Part shown: piece by piece, positions 17,321 through 25,374 of the stretch
Numbering within the stretch: position 1 is the first letter of the stretch
Layout: each line of letters starts with the position of its first letter
DNA from: Cognatundibacterium rugosum
GTDB taxonomy: Bacteria > Pseudomonadota > Gammaproteobacteria > Burkholderiales > Burkholderiaceae_D
Reading direction: 5' to 3'
Assembly: GCF_014284365.1 (NCBI RefSeq)
Contig: NZ_JACOGG010000014.1
Location: 1 to 64,000 of the forward strand
Length of the DNA stretch: 64,000 bases
The notes under the pieces: model-generated
Seen by the model: only the letters and a program-made list of their open reading frames with translations
Told to the model about the DNA's origin: nothing
Databases searched by the model: none
Program-made: the position numbers and the translations under genes

Positions 17321-18355
17321 TTATTCCTCCAGCTCGACGTGTTCACCACGCACAATCGCTTGCATGAAACGAAGCTTCAACAGCAGAGCCTGCATACCAG
17401 CCACATCCAGGCGCGTCGTATTGTGCGAGTTGTAATCAGTGGCTTCAGAAATCCTGACTTCACCCTGCTCGACAAATTTGCCGTAGTTCAGATCGCGCAA
17501 ATCCGGCGGCACGCGATAATAGCCGCCCAGGTCTTCAGCGGCTGCCATTTCTTCCCGGCTCAGTAAAGCCTCGTAAAGCTTTTCGCCATGACGGGTTCCA
17601 ATCACACGCACTGTATGTTCAGGTTGACCTAAAAGGTCAGTCAGAGCCTGGGTCAATACCTCGATTGTAGCCGCTGGAGCCTTCTGCACGAAAATCTCAC
17701 CAGGCTGGCCATGCTCAAAGGCATACAGCACCAGATCCACAGCATCGTCCAGCGTCATCATGAAGCGCGTCATGCTCGGATCGGTGATGGTGATAGGCTG
17801 GCCCGACCGAATCTGGTCTACAAACAACGGGATCACCGAGCCGCGCGAAGCCATCACATTGCCATAACGCGTCACGTTGATCACGGTGCTGCTGCTCGAA
17901 CGGGACTTGGCGACAGCCACCTTTTCCATCATCGCTTTGCTGATACCCATTGCGTTGATGGGGTACACGGCCTTATCCGTGCTCAAGCACACCACGCGCT
18001 TGACGCCGCATTGGATAGCGGCCTCCAACACATTCTCCGTGCCCATCACATTGGTCTTGACTGCTTCAAGCGGGTGGAATTCGCAGGATGGCACCTGCTT
18101 CAGCGCTGCCGCGTGGTAGATGTAGTCCACTCCCCGCACTGCATTCATCACTGACTGCGGATCGCGCACATCGCCAATGTAGAATTTCAGCTTGGGGCTG
18201 TTGTACTTCTTGCGCATGTCATCCTGCTTCTTTTCATCGCGGCTCAGGATGCGAATTTCACGCAAATCAGAATTCAGGAAACGGCGCAGAACGGCATTGC
18301 CAAACGAGCCGGTCCCGCCAGTGATCAATAACACCTTGTCTTGGAATACGTTCAT
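17321..18355 (-). CDS. fnlA: UDP-GlcNAc 4,6-dehydratase/5-epimerase FnlA/WbjB
   Basis: 344 residues, a cytoplasmic short CapD/FlaA1-type SDR. LLITGGTGSFGN (9-20) binds NADP. The catalytic STDKA (125-129) is followed by M136...K140, a Met in place of the usual SDR Tyr, which is the known FlaA1/WbjB variation. It starts the route from UDP-GlcNAc to UDP-L-FucNAc. The next genes are fnlB and fnlC. No transmembrane helices are present, unlike long CapD/PglF proteins. Confidence 0.9.
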   Translation of the reverse strand: MNVFQDKVLLITGGTGSFGNAVLRRFLNSDLREIRILSRDEKKQDDMRKKYNSPKLKFYIGDVRDPQSVMNAVRGVDYIYHAAALKQVPSCEFHPLEAVKTNVMGTENVLEAAIQCGVKRVVCLSTDKAVYPINAMGISKAMMEKVAVAKSRSSSSTVINVTRYGNVMASRGSVIPLFVDQIRSGQPITITDPSMTRFMMTLDDAVDLVLYAFEHGQPGEIFVQKAPAATIEVLTQALTDLLGQPEHTVRVIGTRHGEKLYEALLSREEMAAAEDLGGYYRVPPDLRDLNYGKFVEQGEVRISEATDYNSHNTTRLDVAGMQALLLKLRFMQAIVRGEHVELEE

Positions 18356-18358
18356 TAT

Positions 18359-19144
18359 TTATCTCTTTAGTGCTTCGTGACAGAGCAGTTTCTTTTGCTC
18401 GGGCGTGGGGTAGTTAATCAATACCGCACGATATTTACCTTTGAAAACGAATAGGCTGCCTGCGGCAGCTCCTACAACACCCAATCTGGAGACCAGTTCG
18501 CCTAAATGATCGAGTGATCCGGCGCCCCCCAAAAAGGTCACAGGCACCTTCAAGGCCTGCTTGAATTGCGCGGCCAGCTCCAGGTCATAGCCTTGCATCT
18601 GACCATCTCTATCGATCGAATTCACCACGATCTCGCCAGCACCGGCGTCTTGCAACTGCTTGGCCAACGCGATTGGATCCAGTTTGTGGCTTACCTTGCC
18701 GTTATGGGTGCACACTTCATACCCTTTGGCGAACAATCCGGTACGCTTGCGCACATCCACCACCGCGACGACTGACTGTCGTCCCACAGCTGCCGCCATT
18801 TCCGTCAGCAGCGCGGGATTGGCGATGGCAGCAGCGCTCACAGCCACCTTCTCAACACCCATGTCAATGATGCGAGCCGCCTGCGCTGCAGTGGTCACGC
18901 CGCCGCCATAGCAAAGTGGCATGCGGCATTCCGCAGCCAGCTTGGCGATCAAGGTAAAGTCGGGCTCTACTTTGTTGACTGTGGCATCAATGTCCAGCAC
19001 AACCAACTCATCGGCTTCTTTATCGTTGAATATTTTGACGGCGTTGATGGGATCACCAACATACTTCGGCGCTTTGAATTGTTGGGTCTTGACCAGCCCG
19101 CCCTTGTGGATGAGCAGACAGGGAATAATGCGTGGACGCAGCAT
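18359..19144 (-). CDS. HisF-like protein for acetamidino sugar formation
   Basis: 261 residues, a HisF-type TIM barrel (MLRPRIIPCLLIHKGGLVKT, VVLDIDAT, CYGGGVTT, IVVNSIDRDGQMQGYDLEL). Together with the HisH-like glutaminase and the WbuX/LfnA-like amidotransferase it forms the trio found in O-antigen clusters with acetamidino sugars. The trio is thought to pass ammonia from glutamine to the sugar N-acetyl group. It lies far from any histidine gene and diverges from housekeeping HisF at the substrate end, where LLIHKGGLVKT replaces the usual DVKDGRVVKG. I therefore call it a sugar-modification paralogue. Confidence 0.85.
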   Translation of the reverse strand: MLRPRIIPCLLIHKGGLVKTQQFKAPKYVGDPINAVKIFNDKEADELVVLDIDATVNKVEPDFTLIAKLAAECRMPLCYGGGVTTAAQAARIIDMGVEKVAVSAAAIANPALLTEMAAAVGRQSVVAVVDVRKRTGLFAKGYEVCTHNGKVSHKLDPIALAKQLQDAGAGEIVVNSIDRDGQMQGYDLELAAQFKQALKVPVTFLGGAGSLDHLGELVSRLGVVGAAAGSLFVFKGKYRAVLINYPTPEQKKLLCHEALKR

Positions 19145-19147
19145 GGT

Positions 19148-19762
19148 TCAAAGCTCCGCAAAATTTTTCAAGAGTTGCGCACCAAAGTGATGGCTCTTCT
19201 CAGGGTGACACTGCACGCCGTGGATGTGACCGCGCGACACGATGCAGTCGAATTCAAGGCCGTACTCAGCAGTCGCCGCGACGTCATTCTTGTCGTCAGC
19301 ATCGAAGTAGTACGAGTGCAAGAAATAAAAGCAGGGTTCAGGTTCGAAGCTATTAAATAGCTTGTTGCCTGAACGAATCTTCAGGTCATTCCAGCCCATG
19401 TGAGGCATAGGCAGGTTTTGCGAAGCGGGTGTGTTGGCAAAAGCTCTGACGCGTCCGGGTATCCAGTTCAGGCCGGGCAGCTCACCTTCGTCGCTACCAC
19501 TGGCCAGCATCTGCATACCGACGCAGATACCCATCACAGGCACCTGCTCTTCCAGTACCATCTGCTCAAGCCGAGGACGCATGCCCGATCGGTCGAGCAG
19601 GGTCATGGCGGTGTCGAAATGGCCAACACCTGGCAGAATCAAGCGTTTAGCGCCCTCAAGGTCCTCTGGGGCCCGAGCCCTAGTGGCCACCACCCCAATA
19701 CGCTTGAACAGGGTCATGAAGGCCTGAATATTCCCGACCCCATAATCGACGATCATAATCAT
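19148..19762 (-). CDS. HisH-like glutamine amidotransferase subunit
   Basis: 204 residues, class I glutaminase. Nucleophile C80 is in MGICVGMQML, and the His/Glu pair is in GVQCHPEKSHHFG near the C terminus. The N terminus MIMIVDYGVGNIQAF is typical of HisH. It should supply ammonia to the neighbouring HisF-like barrel and amidotransferase. Its ATG overlaps the stop of the upstream amidotransferase gene (TAATG), tying the trio together. Confidence 0.87.
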   Translation of the reverse strand: MIMIVDYGVGNIQAFMTLFKRIGVVATRARAPEDLEGAKRLILPGVGHFDTAMTLLDRSGMRPRLEQMVLEEQVPVMGICVGMQMLASGSDEGELPGLNWIPGRVRAFANTPASQNLPMPHMGWNDLKIRSGNKLFNSFEPEPCFYFLHSYYFDADDKNDVAATAEYGLEFDCIVSRGHIHGVQCHPEKSHHFGAQLLKNFAEL

Positions 19763-20904
19763 TAGAACAGCCTCTTTTCCAGTCCAATCATGCGCAACAG
19801 TCGCGCCCCGGCAATGATCAGGTCGCGCTTGTTGCGGAAGTCCCGATAAGTGTGACGCTCCGCTTCGAATATCTGGCGGAATTCTTCCACGGAAAAATCA
19901 AGCTTTTCGGCCACATATTCAAAGTCGCTATTGTGCTGCTCCTCGCTCAACTCCGGTCGCGAAATACGGTCACACGCTTCGTCGCGCGTCATCTGACCGG
20001 TCATGATGAGACTGGAAAAATGCGCGCGGCGCTTCTCGAATCCGAATCGCTTGGGCAGCCAGTAATCTTCGTAAAAACGAGTGAAAACCGATTCATGGTG
20101 CTTGTGTTGGAAGGGTTCACAGCCATACAGACTTGCCAGCGTTGACTCCCCCAATTGACGCGAGTACGGGATGTAATTCAGCGGATAAACGGAAGTGATG
20201 TTGTACATGTACTTGTATAGTATCTTGTAACGCAGGATATCTACCAGAGGGAAAGTGTCCAGCGGAATAGAGCCGTATTTCCCATGAATGGAATTGACGA
20301 GCCACTTGTCGACTCCGAGATACCCTCCCCAGGCTTCAGGTTCCCGGCAGCATTCGGTCGAGAAATTGCCTCCATTCAGGATGTATTTGATTTTGTGCTG
20401 ACGAGCGAACTTGTACAGCATTGAGATGTAGGCGATGTCCTGTGGGTAATCCTGATCTGGAATACCTGAACGGAAGAAAGATCGCTGGAGATCCTTCATT
20501 TCATTCCAGTTCACCACCTCAGTATACAGATGCATACCCAGACCGTCGACAATCTTCTCGATATTGGACACGGAGCCGCGCGTATTCCAACCAACATCGA
20601 CGTGGAACAGAAGAGGCCGCAAACCGAACTCCTTGACAGCCACGTGTGCGAGGTAGGCACTGTCGAGACCTCCGCTCAGTCCGAGGATGCAGTCGAATTC
20701 ACGTTCTTTCCCATCTTCCCGAATACGTCCCAGCAGTGCTTCAAGTTCGGACGATCGCCCAACTCCCGATTTCCATTCTGGGAGAATGTTGTTGTCAAAA
20801 TTCTTACAGTAACCGCAGACACCATCATGATCGAACTCGATGGTTGGGTCAGACGTATCCATAATGCAGCGTGTGCAAATCTGATATTTACTATTATTTT
20901 TCAT
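19762..20904 (-). CDS. N-acetyl sugar amidotransferase (WbuX/LfnA/WbpG family)
   Basis: 380 residues. A zinc-type Cys cluster C10, C13, C30, C33 (CTRCIMD ... CGYCKNF) precedes an ATP-pyrophosphatase loop SGGLDS (77-82). These features define the N-acetyl sugar amidotransferases, which turn an acetamido into an acetamidino group with ATP and ammonia. In P. aeruginosa O12 (lfnA) and E. coli O145 (wbuX) the sugar made is 2-acetamidino-2,6-dideoxy-L-galactose (L-FucNAm). The presence of fnlABC just downstream makes L-FucNAm the best prediction here. WbpG-type action on ManNAc3NAcA is less likely, because no wbpA/B/D/E genes are present. Confidence 0.87.
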   Translation of the reverse strand: MKNNSKYQICTRCIMDTSDPTIEFDHDGVCGYCKNFDNNILPEWKSGVGRSSELEALLGRIREDGKEREFDCILGLSGGLDSAYLAHVAVKEFGLRPLLFHVDVGWNTRGSVSNIEKIVDGLGMHLYTEVVNWNEMKDLQRSFFRSGIPDQDYPQDIAYISMLYKFARQHKIKYILNGGNFSTECCREPEAWGGYLGVDKWLVNSIHGKYGSIPLDTFPLVDILRYKILYKYMYNITSVYPLNYIPYSRQLGESTLASLYGCEPFQHKHHESVFTRFYEDYWLPKRFGFEKRRAHFSSLIMTGQMTRDEACDRISRPELSEEQHNSDFEYVAEKLDFSVEEFRQIFEAERHTYRDFRNKRDLIIAGARLLRMIGLEKRLF

Positions 20905-20921
20905 GGCTCGCGCCTTATTCC

Positions 20922-21719
20922 TTATGCATTAAATAGCCTGCGAGAGAGATCGAGGCATTCGGGTGAAAGAGTGAAGTATTGACGTCCCTCCCCCATATTC
21001 TGGGGCGTAAAGGTAGCGTCACCGCGGACGATCTTGCCAATTGCATCGGCCATGGCCGGTGCCATCTTATATTCGATTTCAAACACCGCCTGCTCAACGG
21101 TCTGCATCTGGCTAACGTCGACGTGATGGGTTTTGAAGATTGGTCCCGTATCTACACCGGTATCCATCAGGTGCACAGTGAAACCGATATTGTTGCAATC
21201 TCGATTTAGTGAGCACCAATAGGTACAGTCCATTCCCCGGTATTTAGGGAGGATGCCCATGTGGCAGTTCAGAACGCCAATCCCCGCCTTGGCGATGAGT
21301 GGCTGACGGATCAACCCCCCGCCGGTGAAGGCTACCAAAGCACAGTTGGAGTCCTCGACGAATTGCAGGCTATCGGATGCATGGAAATCGGAGGTGAACT
21401 TGTACGGTATCCCGTGTTGCTCACACAGTTCGATCAGCGAGGAAGACTGCTTCCCGAGCGTCTTGTAATACGTGCTGAATCCATCCTGCAGGCTCTTGCC
21501 GATGCCTAACCTCTGAAGAATCAGCTTCTTGAATATCTTACCGAAGATGGACAAACCGGAACTTTTCAGCTCCTTCAGCAGACGATTGCGATCCACCAGT
21601 TTCTGGATCATCACTCCCCGGATGGGAACCTCTTGGTCAAGCAGCAGTTTCAGTACAGAGATAGAAAACGCGCTGTAACTGGAGGCTGAGAGAATAAGAA
21701 CACCTTTTCTTTCAATCAT
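20922..21719 (-). CDS. Formyltransferase family protein (sugar N-formyltransferase-like)
   Basis: 265 residues with a methionyl-tRNA formyltransferase-like fold. The catalytic region LNCHMGILPKYRGMDCTYW gives the Asn-His pair, and HLMDTGVDTGPIF gives the third catalytic Asp. It lacks the C-terminal tRNA-binding domain of Fmt. The size and locus suggest transfer of formyl from 10-formyl-THF to an amino group of a nucleotide sugar. The acceptor is not identified; a free amine on the nonulosonic acid precursor is one option. It sits directly upstream of the amidotransferase gene. The ATG overlaps the end of the preceding gene by eight bases. Confidence 0.78.
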   Translation of the reverse strand: MIERKGVLILSASSYSAFSISVLKLLLDQEVPIRGVMIQKLVDRNRLLKELKSSGLSIFGKIFKKLILQRLGIGKSLQDGFSTYYKTLGKQSSSLIELCEQHGIPYKFTSDFHASDSLQFVEDSNCALVAFTGGGLIRQPLIAKAGIGVLNCHMGILPKYRGMDCTYWCSLNRDCNNIGFTVHLMDTGVDTGPIFKTHHVDVSQMQTVEQAVFEIEYKMAPAMADAIGKIVRGDATFTPQNMGEGRQYFTLSPECLDLSRRLFNA

Positions 21720-22095
21720 GGCTGAGCTCCCGGCTCAAGGTCTGATCCAGTTGGACCCGCAGCGCGTTACTCGCCGCATCATTCGGAAAATGATCTAAGT
21801 AGCGCTTCTTTTTGAACTTGTAGAGCAAGTTTAGAAAACGGAAGTCTTTTTCCTGATCCCATTTATTCAGGAGCAATCGGCTGATACGATGAATCAGGAT
21901 CGGTGTCGGAAAGCTGACACCTGCTTTCTCAATGCGCTCGATCAACCCATTTCGGTTGACCTCGCAGAATCTAAGCAGATATTCGTAGGCTCCGTCGGAA
22001 AATGCTAACACAGCAGCATCGTGCTCCCAGGCAGGGTCAGTCAAAAGGGAAAACAGCCGCGTGGGATTCATGGTATCGGGTAATGGAACGCTCAT
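21712..22095 (-). CDS. Unrecognised small protein of polysaccharide locus
   Basis: 127 residues from the ATG at 22095, which overlaps the upstream stop by four bases (ATGA). An in-frame ATG at 22071 is possible. No signal peptide or membrane helix is visible. Composition is mixed and helical, with a basic segment LLYKFKKKRYLDHF around residues 91-104. I recognise no family. The tight overlap on both sides shows it is an integral member of the operon. It could be a partner of the adjacent beta-propellers or of the formyltransferase. Confidence 0.6.
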   Translation of the reverse strand: MSVPLPDTMNPTRLFSLLTDPAWEHDAAVLAFSDGAYEYLLRFCEVNRNGLIERIEKAGVSFPTPILIHRISRLLLNKWDQEKDFRFLNLLYKFKKKRYLDHFPNDAASNALRVQLDQTLSRELSHD

Positions 22096-23147
22096 GGTAA
22101 CTCGCTGTTGAAAAAGGAAACAACGGGGCATTTAAATTGAATGACGCAACCGTCAAAGTCCTCGACCGCATCCAGGTTCAGATAAGCCATTGAGTTGGTC
22201 TCGCCCATTTGAGGAAAGGTTCCGAGCCCATACAGGAACAGCCTCTTGTTCATGCGGTCTTTCTTGAATTGGTACAGCACATCCCAGTGAATGTAATCGC
22301 AAGATTGCAGTACGTAGACGTGGTCACCAGCATCGCCGGCGACGTCTTCAGCCGCAGTGCAGCAATAGACGTTTGTGCCAAGCTGAGTGCTGTACCACAC
22401 GGGCCCCGGCAACGATTGCCCTGTGCTGGTCGTTCCTGAGCTGCGGTCGTAGGTCTGCACCTTCGATGTCCCAAACGGATTGTTGGTCAACCAAACTACC
22501 TTATCCGCGAGATGGAACGAACTGATAGCACGGAATGCCAAACCTATACCGACTGTCTTTTGCAGTTTGAAATTCTGGTCAAACAGATAGATACCGGATT
22601 CGCTGTTGCTGTCTCCGGTGAATATCCAGTAATGCTGGTCGTGCACATCATATCTAATGGCCAAAATATTCTTCACGAGCCCTTGCTCGAATAGGCTCTT
22701 GTAATTCCAGGTCGTTCCGCCATCGAGTGAGATGAGTGCGCCAACCGATTTACTCCTGCCGATGTTGCCATATTCACCGATAACAATCCGCCCTTCATGC
22801 ACCGAAATCGATTGCGTATGGACGTAATGAGTCAGCGGGAAACGATACACCTTGGTCAGTGTCCTAGTCGGGAGTTCGTAGACGAAGACCTCATTCATGT
22901 AGATGATCAGGAGCTTAGTCTTCGAAACCCGAAGTACGTTGATACGGTGAATACGGAGCAAACGGCTGACGACACGAATCCGGGAAAGCAGATTCAGCCA
23001 AGACTTGCCGACAATCACCGAAAACTTCTTGCCATCGAGTACACCCTCGATCCTGCCGCCATATGAGCGAATAACATCCCCAGTGGCGTCGTCAATGAAA
23101 TGCAAATGGCCAACACGAGCGTCGATTTTTATTGTTTGATCTTGCAT
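22092..23147 (-). CDS. Asp-box beta-propeller protein, copy 2
   Basis: 351 residues without signal peptide. One clear Asp-box (S-x-D-x-G-x-T-W) is at 140-147 (SLDGGTTW), a turn motif typical of sialidase-like and BNR beta-propellers. It aligns along most of its length with the gene upstream: IGEYGN vs FGEYGA, YWIFTGDSNSESG vs IWIFTGDADGESW, PGPVWY vs PGPIWY, QFKKDR vs AFTKDR. The sialidase Arg triad and FRIP motif are not evident, so catalysis is unproven. It overlaps the paralogue by 19 bases and the next gene by four. Such a pair in an O-antigen locus is not something I recognise. Confidence 0.75.
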   Translation of the reverse strand: MQDQTIKIDARVGHLHFIDDATGDVIRSYGGRIEGVLDGKKFSVIVGKSWLNLLSRIRVVSRLLRIHRINVLRVSKTKLLIIYMNEVFVYELPTRTLTKVYRFPLTHYVHTQSISVHEGRIVIGEYGNIGRSKSVGALISLDGGTTWNYKSLFEQGLVKNILAIRYDVHDQHYWIFTGDSNSESGIYLFDQNFKLQKTVGIGLAFRAISSFHLADKVVWLTNNPFGTSKVQTYDRSSGTTSTGQSLPGPVWYSTQLGTNVYCCTAAEDVAGDAGDHVYVLQSCDYIHWDVLYQFKKDRMNKRLFLYGLGTFPQMGETNSMAYLNLDAVEDFDGCVIQFKCPVVSFFNSELP

Positions 23148-24172
23148 CTGAGTGCCCTGCCGTCCAGCCCTTTCAGGGCTTCACCAAAAATAAAGAATGA
23201 GCCGTCAGAGCGCTCGCTGCGAGAAAAACCAATGACACCAAATTTGAACAGCCCCATAGGCCAACGGTCTTTGGTAAAGGCTGCCAGCCTGGACCAAGTC
23301 ACCAGGTTCTCGCTGAAATAAATACCGGCCTCGTCCCCAGTCACCGAGTCGCCTGGCTCGACGGTCGAGGCTAACAGGTAGCCGCTATTTGGCACTTCCA
23401 GTCCGTACCAGATCGGTCCGGGGAAGGAGCCGTGAAGCTCAACGTCACCAGTCCGGCGATCGAAGTGGACGGTCTGGGACGGCTGTAGCGGACTGTCCAT
23501 CGCCCAGACAACCTTATCGGGAGTGAAGAACACTGTGCATGCTCGATATATCTGGCTACCGTCGCCTCGGTAGCGCACTTCGGAGAAATTCTCGTTCGCC
23601 TCAATCACCCATGATTCACCGTCCGCGTCGCCCGTGAAGATCCAGATCTTTTCCGTGTACTTGTCGGCATAGACGCCGTGTACATGCTTAGCCTTGCCAG
23701 CGGGAATCTGATAAGCGATGTGCCAGCTTTCACCGTTGTCATCGGAGGCATAGATCGGGATCGGCTGCCGCTCTGCATTCGCACCATACTCGCCGAAAAG
23801 GAGCCGACCGGATTTGGTCTGGCAGAAATCAGTATGAAGCACATTCCTCGACTGGCGCAGTGTCAGCGTCTGGCGTAGGCCGTTGTGCTCATCATATTTG
23901 TACGCAACTCCCTGTCGGATCAGTATTAGCGACCTGCCCTGCGGGTCGAGCGGGAAGACATTGCACTTGTCGAGTCGCAGCGCCCGGCGTGCGAGCCGGG
24001 ATATGCCAAGCACATCGAACTTGGTGCGAGGAAACTCGATGACCACGCGGCCACCGTGCAAACTCTGCACGATGACCCGGCGATGGGTCGACGCTACCAG
24101 CAACTCGTCGCTGTAGAAATGGACGATTTCCTCTGGCACGTGTCCGCTGTCCTGAAACTCGATGACTGTCAT
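23129..24172 (-). CDS. Asp-box beta-propeller protein, copy 1
   Basis: 347 residues, cytoplasmic by sequence (no signal peptide). The Asp-box SDDNGESW is at 143-150. Repeated beta-strand blocks each of about 45-50 residues suggest a propeller. It is the paralogue of the following gene (see matched blocks there). It begins within four bases of the end of the probable glycosyltransferase gene, so all three are translationally coupled. Options are a sugar-binding or editing factor for the nonulosonic acid glycan, or a glycosidase that keeps only the scaffold. None can be chosen from sequence. Confidence 0.75.
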   Translation of the reverse strand: MTVIEFQDSGHVPEEIVHFYSDELLVASTHRRVIVQSLHGGRVVIEFPRTKFDVLGISRLARRALRLDKCNVFPLDPQGRSLILIRQGVAYKYDEHNGLRQTLTLRQSRNVLHTDFCQTKSGRLLFGEYGANAERQPIPIYASDDNGESWHIAYQIPAGKAKHVHGVYADKYTEKIWIFTGDADGESWVIEANENFSEVRYRGDGSQIYRACTVFFTPDKVVWAMDSPLQPSQTVHFDRRTGDVELHGSFPGPIWYGLEVPNSGYLLASTVEPGDSVTGDEAGIYFSENLVTWSRLAAFTKDRWPMGLFKFGVIGFSRSERSDGSFFIFGEALKGLDGRALRCKIKQ

Positions 24173-25374
24173 CTCGTGTTTTGCTCCTTTGAGACGGGGT
24201 GGGCTAGGAAAGAACGAATCTCGTCGACTGCAACCGCGACACTGCCGCTGCGTGCGATCGAAACTGTAGCGATGCCTTGCCGCCGATAGTCGAACTCCAT
24301 GAACGATCCATGACTGACAAAGATTCTGCAGCCCGGATTACCTGCTCCCTCGTAGACCAAGCTTGCATACGCAGCCAACTTTTCTCGGCGCGCGTCGTAG
24401 CGATGAACAGGGTGAAACTTAACGATGATTGGGATATCCCCGCAAGATTCCCGTATGGCATCCAGCAGCTTGATTTCCTCGTCGATCGACGGGAACGAGG
24501 ATGCCAGCAACAGGGCATCTCCCGACAGCGGCGTCTGAGCGAAGCTGGCCGAGGACGAAAAGAGCCGGTACTCGTTGATGCCGTAATAGCGCTCGAATGA
24601 TGCATGGAACAAGACGTCGCGCAAATACAGGCAACTTACGCAGCCCCCCGCGTGTGGAAGCACAAGTTCCTCGTCAAGAAAGCCGTGTTGGACGATCCGG
24701 AAGTCTGCGGCGGCATGCGACAACACGTGAGCCCAGCGTTGATAATGATCGTCGGTGACAAAGATGTGTCCCGCCTGGCGCGCAAGGTGCGCCAGGCCTA
24801 GCAACGCGAGTGCATCACGACCATGCAGCAGCAGGTCACGGCGCACACCGGCGGGGCGTGTAAGCGCGTATAACAGCCAGCGCAGGTGTGCACGCATAGC
24901 CGATGCGCAACCCGACCAACCGATCTCTGCGCCCATGGCTCTCGGGTCGAAGCGGATTTGATAACGCGGCAAGGTGGCAATTCGAGGATCCGAATCGAGC
25001 GCTGCATCAATGACCGTGAGATTGCTATCAGTCGTGGCAAATACCCGACAGGCTTGCTCCGGCAACGCCTGTCGCTGACTGCCGGCCGCGCCGATCAGCA
25101 GCAAGAGCCATTGCCAAGGAGCTGCCAGTAAGACAGCTATCGGTGCCACAGCAATCAGCAAGGGATAGAACCAGCCAAATTGCGCTTGGAGCGCAAGCTG
25201 CTTCATCACCTTGAAGTTTGGTACCGGACCACTAAGCGGTAACATTGTAGAGACCGCGCGGTACTTAACATCCAGCGCACGTTCGTTTTCCAACGCATCG
25301 GCAACCAATCGCCATGGTGCTGCAGGCGACTGTGCTCTAAAAGACCCGGATATGTTCATTGTTCGCTCAATCAT
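24169..25374 (-). CDS. Probable glycosyltransferase with membrane segment (nonulosonate transferase candidate)
   Basis: 401 residues. A hydrophobic stretch at about residues 70-100 (LLIAVAPIAVLLAAPWQWLL) could anchor it. The C-terminal half has VQHGFLDEE, a KFHP segment (IIVKFHPVHRYD) and VSHGSFMEF. The HP motif and the following Ser/His-Gly region resemble GT-B sialyltransferase and polysialyltransferase families, though the overall identity is uncertain. In a locus that makes a CMP-nonulosonic acid this is the only evident candidate for its transferase. GC content looks higher than the 14-16 kb end of the locus. It overlaps wzy by four bases (ATGA). Confidence 0.55.
   Translation of the reverse strand: MIERTMNISGSFRAQSPAAPWRLVADALENERALDVKYRAVSTMLPLSGPVPNFKVMKQLALQAQFGWFYPLLIAVAPIAVLLAAPWQWLLLLIGAAGSQRQALPEQACRVFATTDSNLTVIDAALDSDPRIATLPRYQIRFDPRAMGAEIGWSGCASAMRAHLRWLLYALTRPAGVRRDLLLHGRDALALLGLAHLARQAGHIFVTDDHYQRWAHVLSHAAADFRIVQHGFLDEELVLPHAGGCVSCLYLRDVLFHASFERYYGINEYRLFSSSASFAQTPLSGDALLLASSFPSIDEEIKLLDAIRESCGDIPIIVKFHPVHRYDARREKLAAYASLVYEGAGNPGCRIFVSHGSFMEFDYRRQGIATVSIARSGSVAVAVDEIRSFLAHPVSKEQNTR

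Noticed and set aside
18359-19762. HisF and HisH as histidine biosynthesis genes
   Set aside because: No other his gene is near, and they are coupled to an N-acetyl sugar amidotransferase, as in acetamidino-sugar loci.
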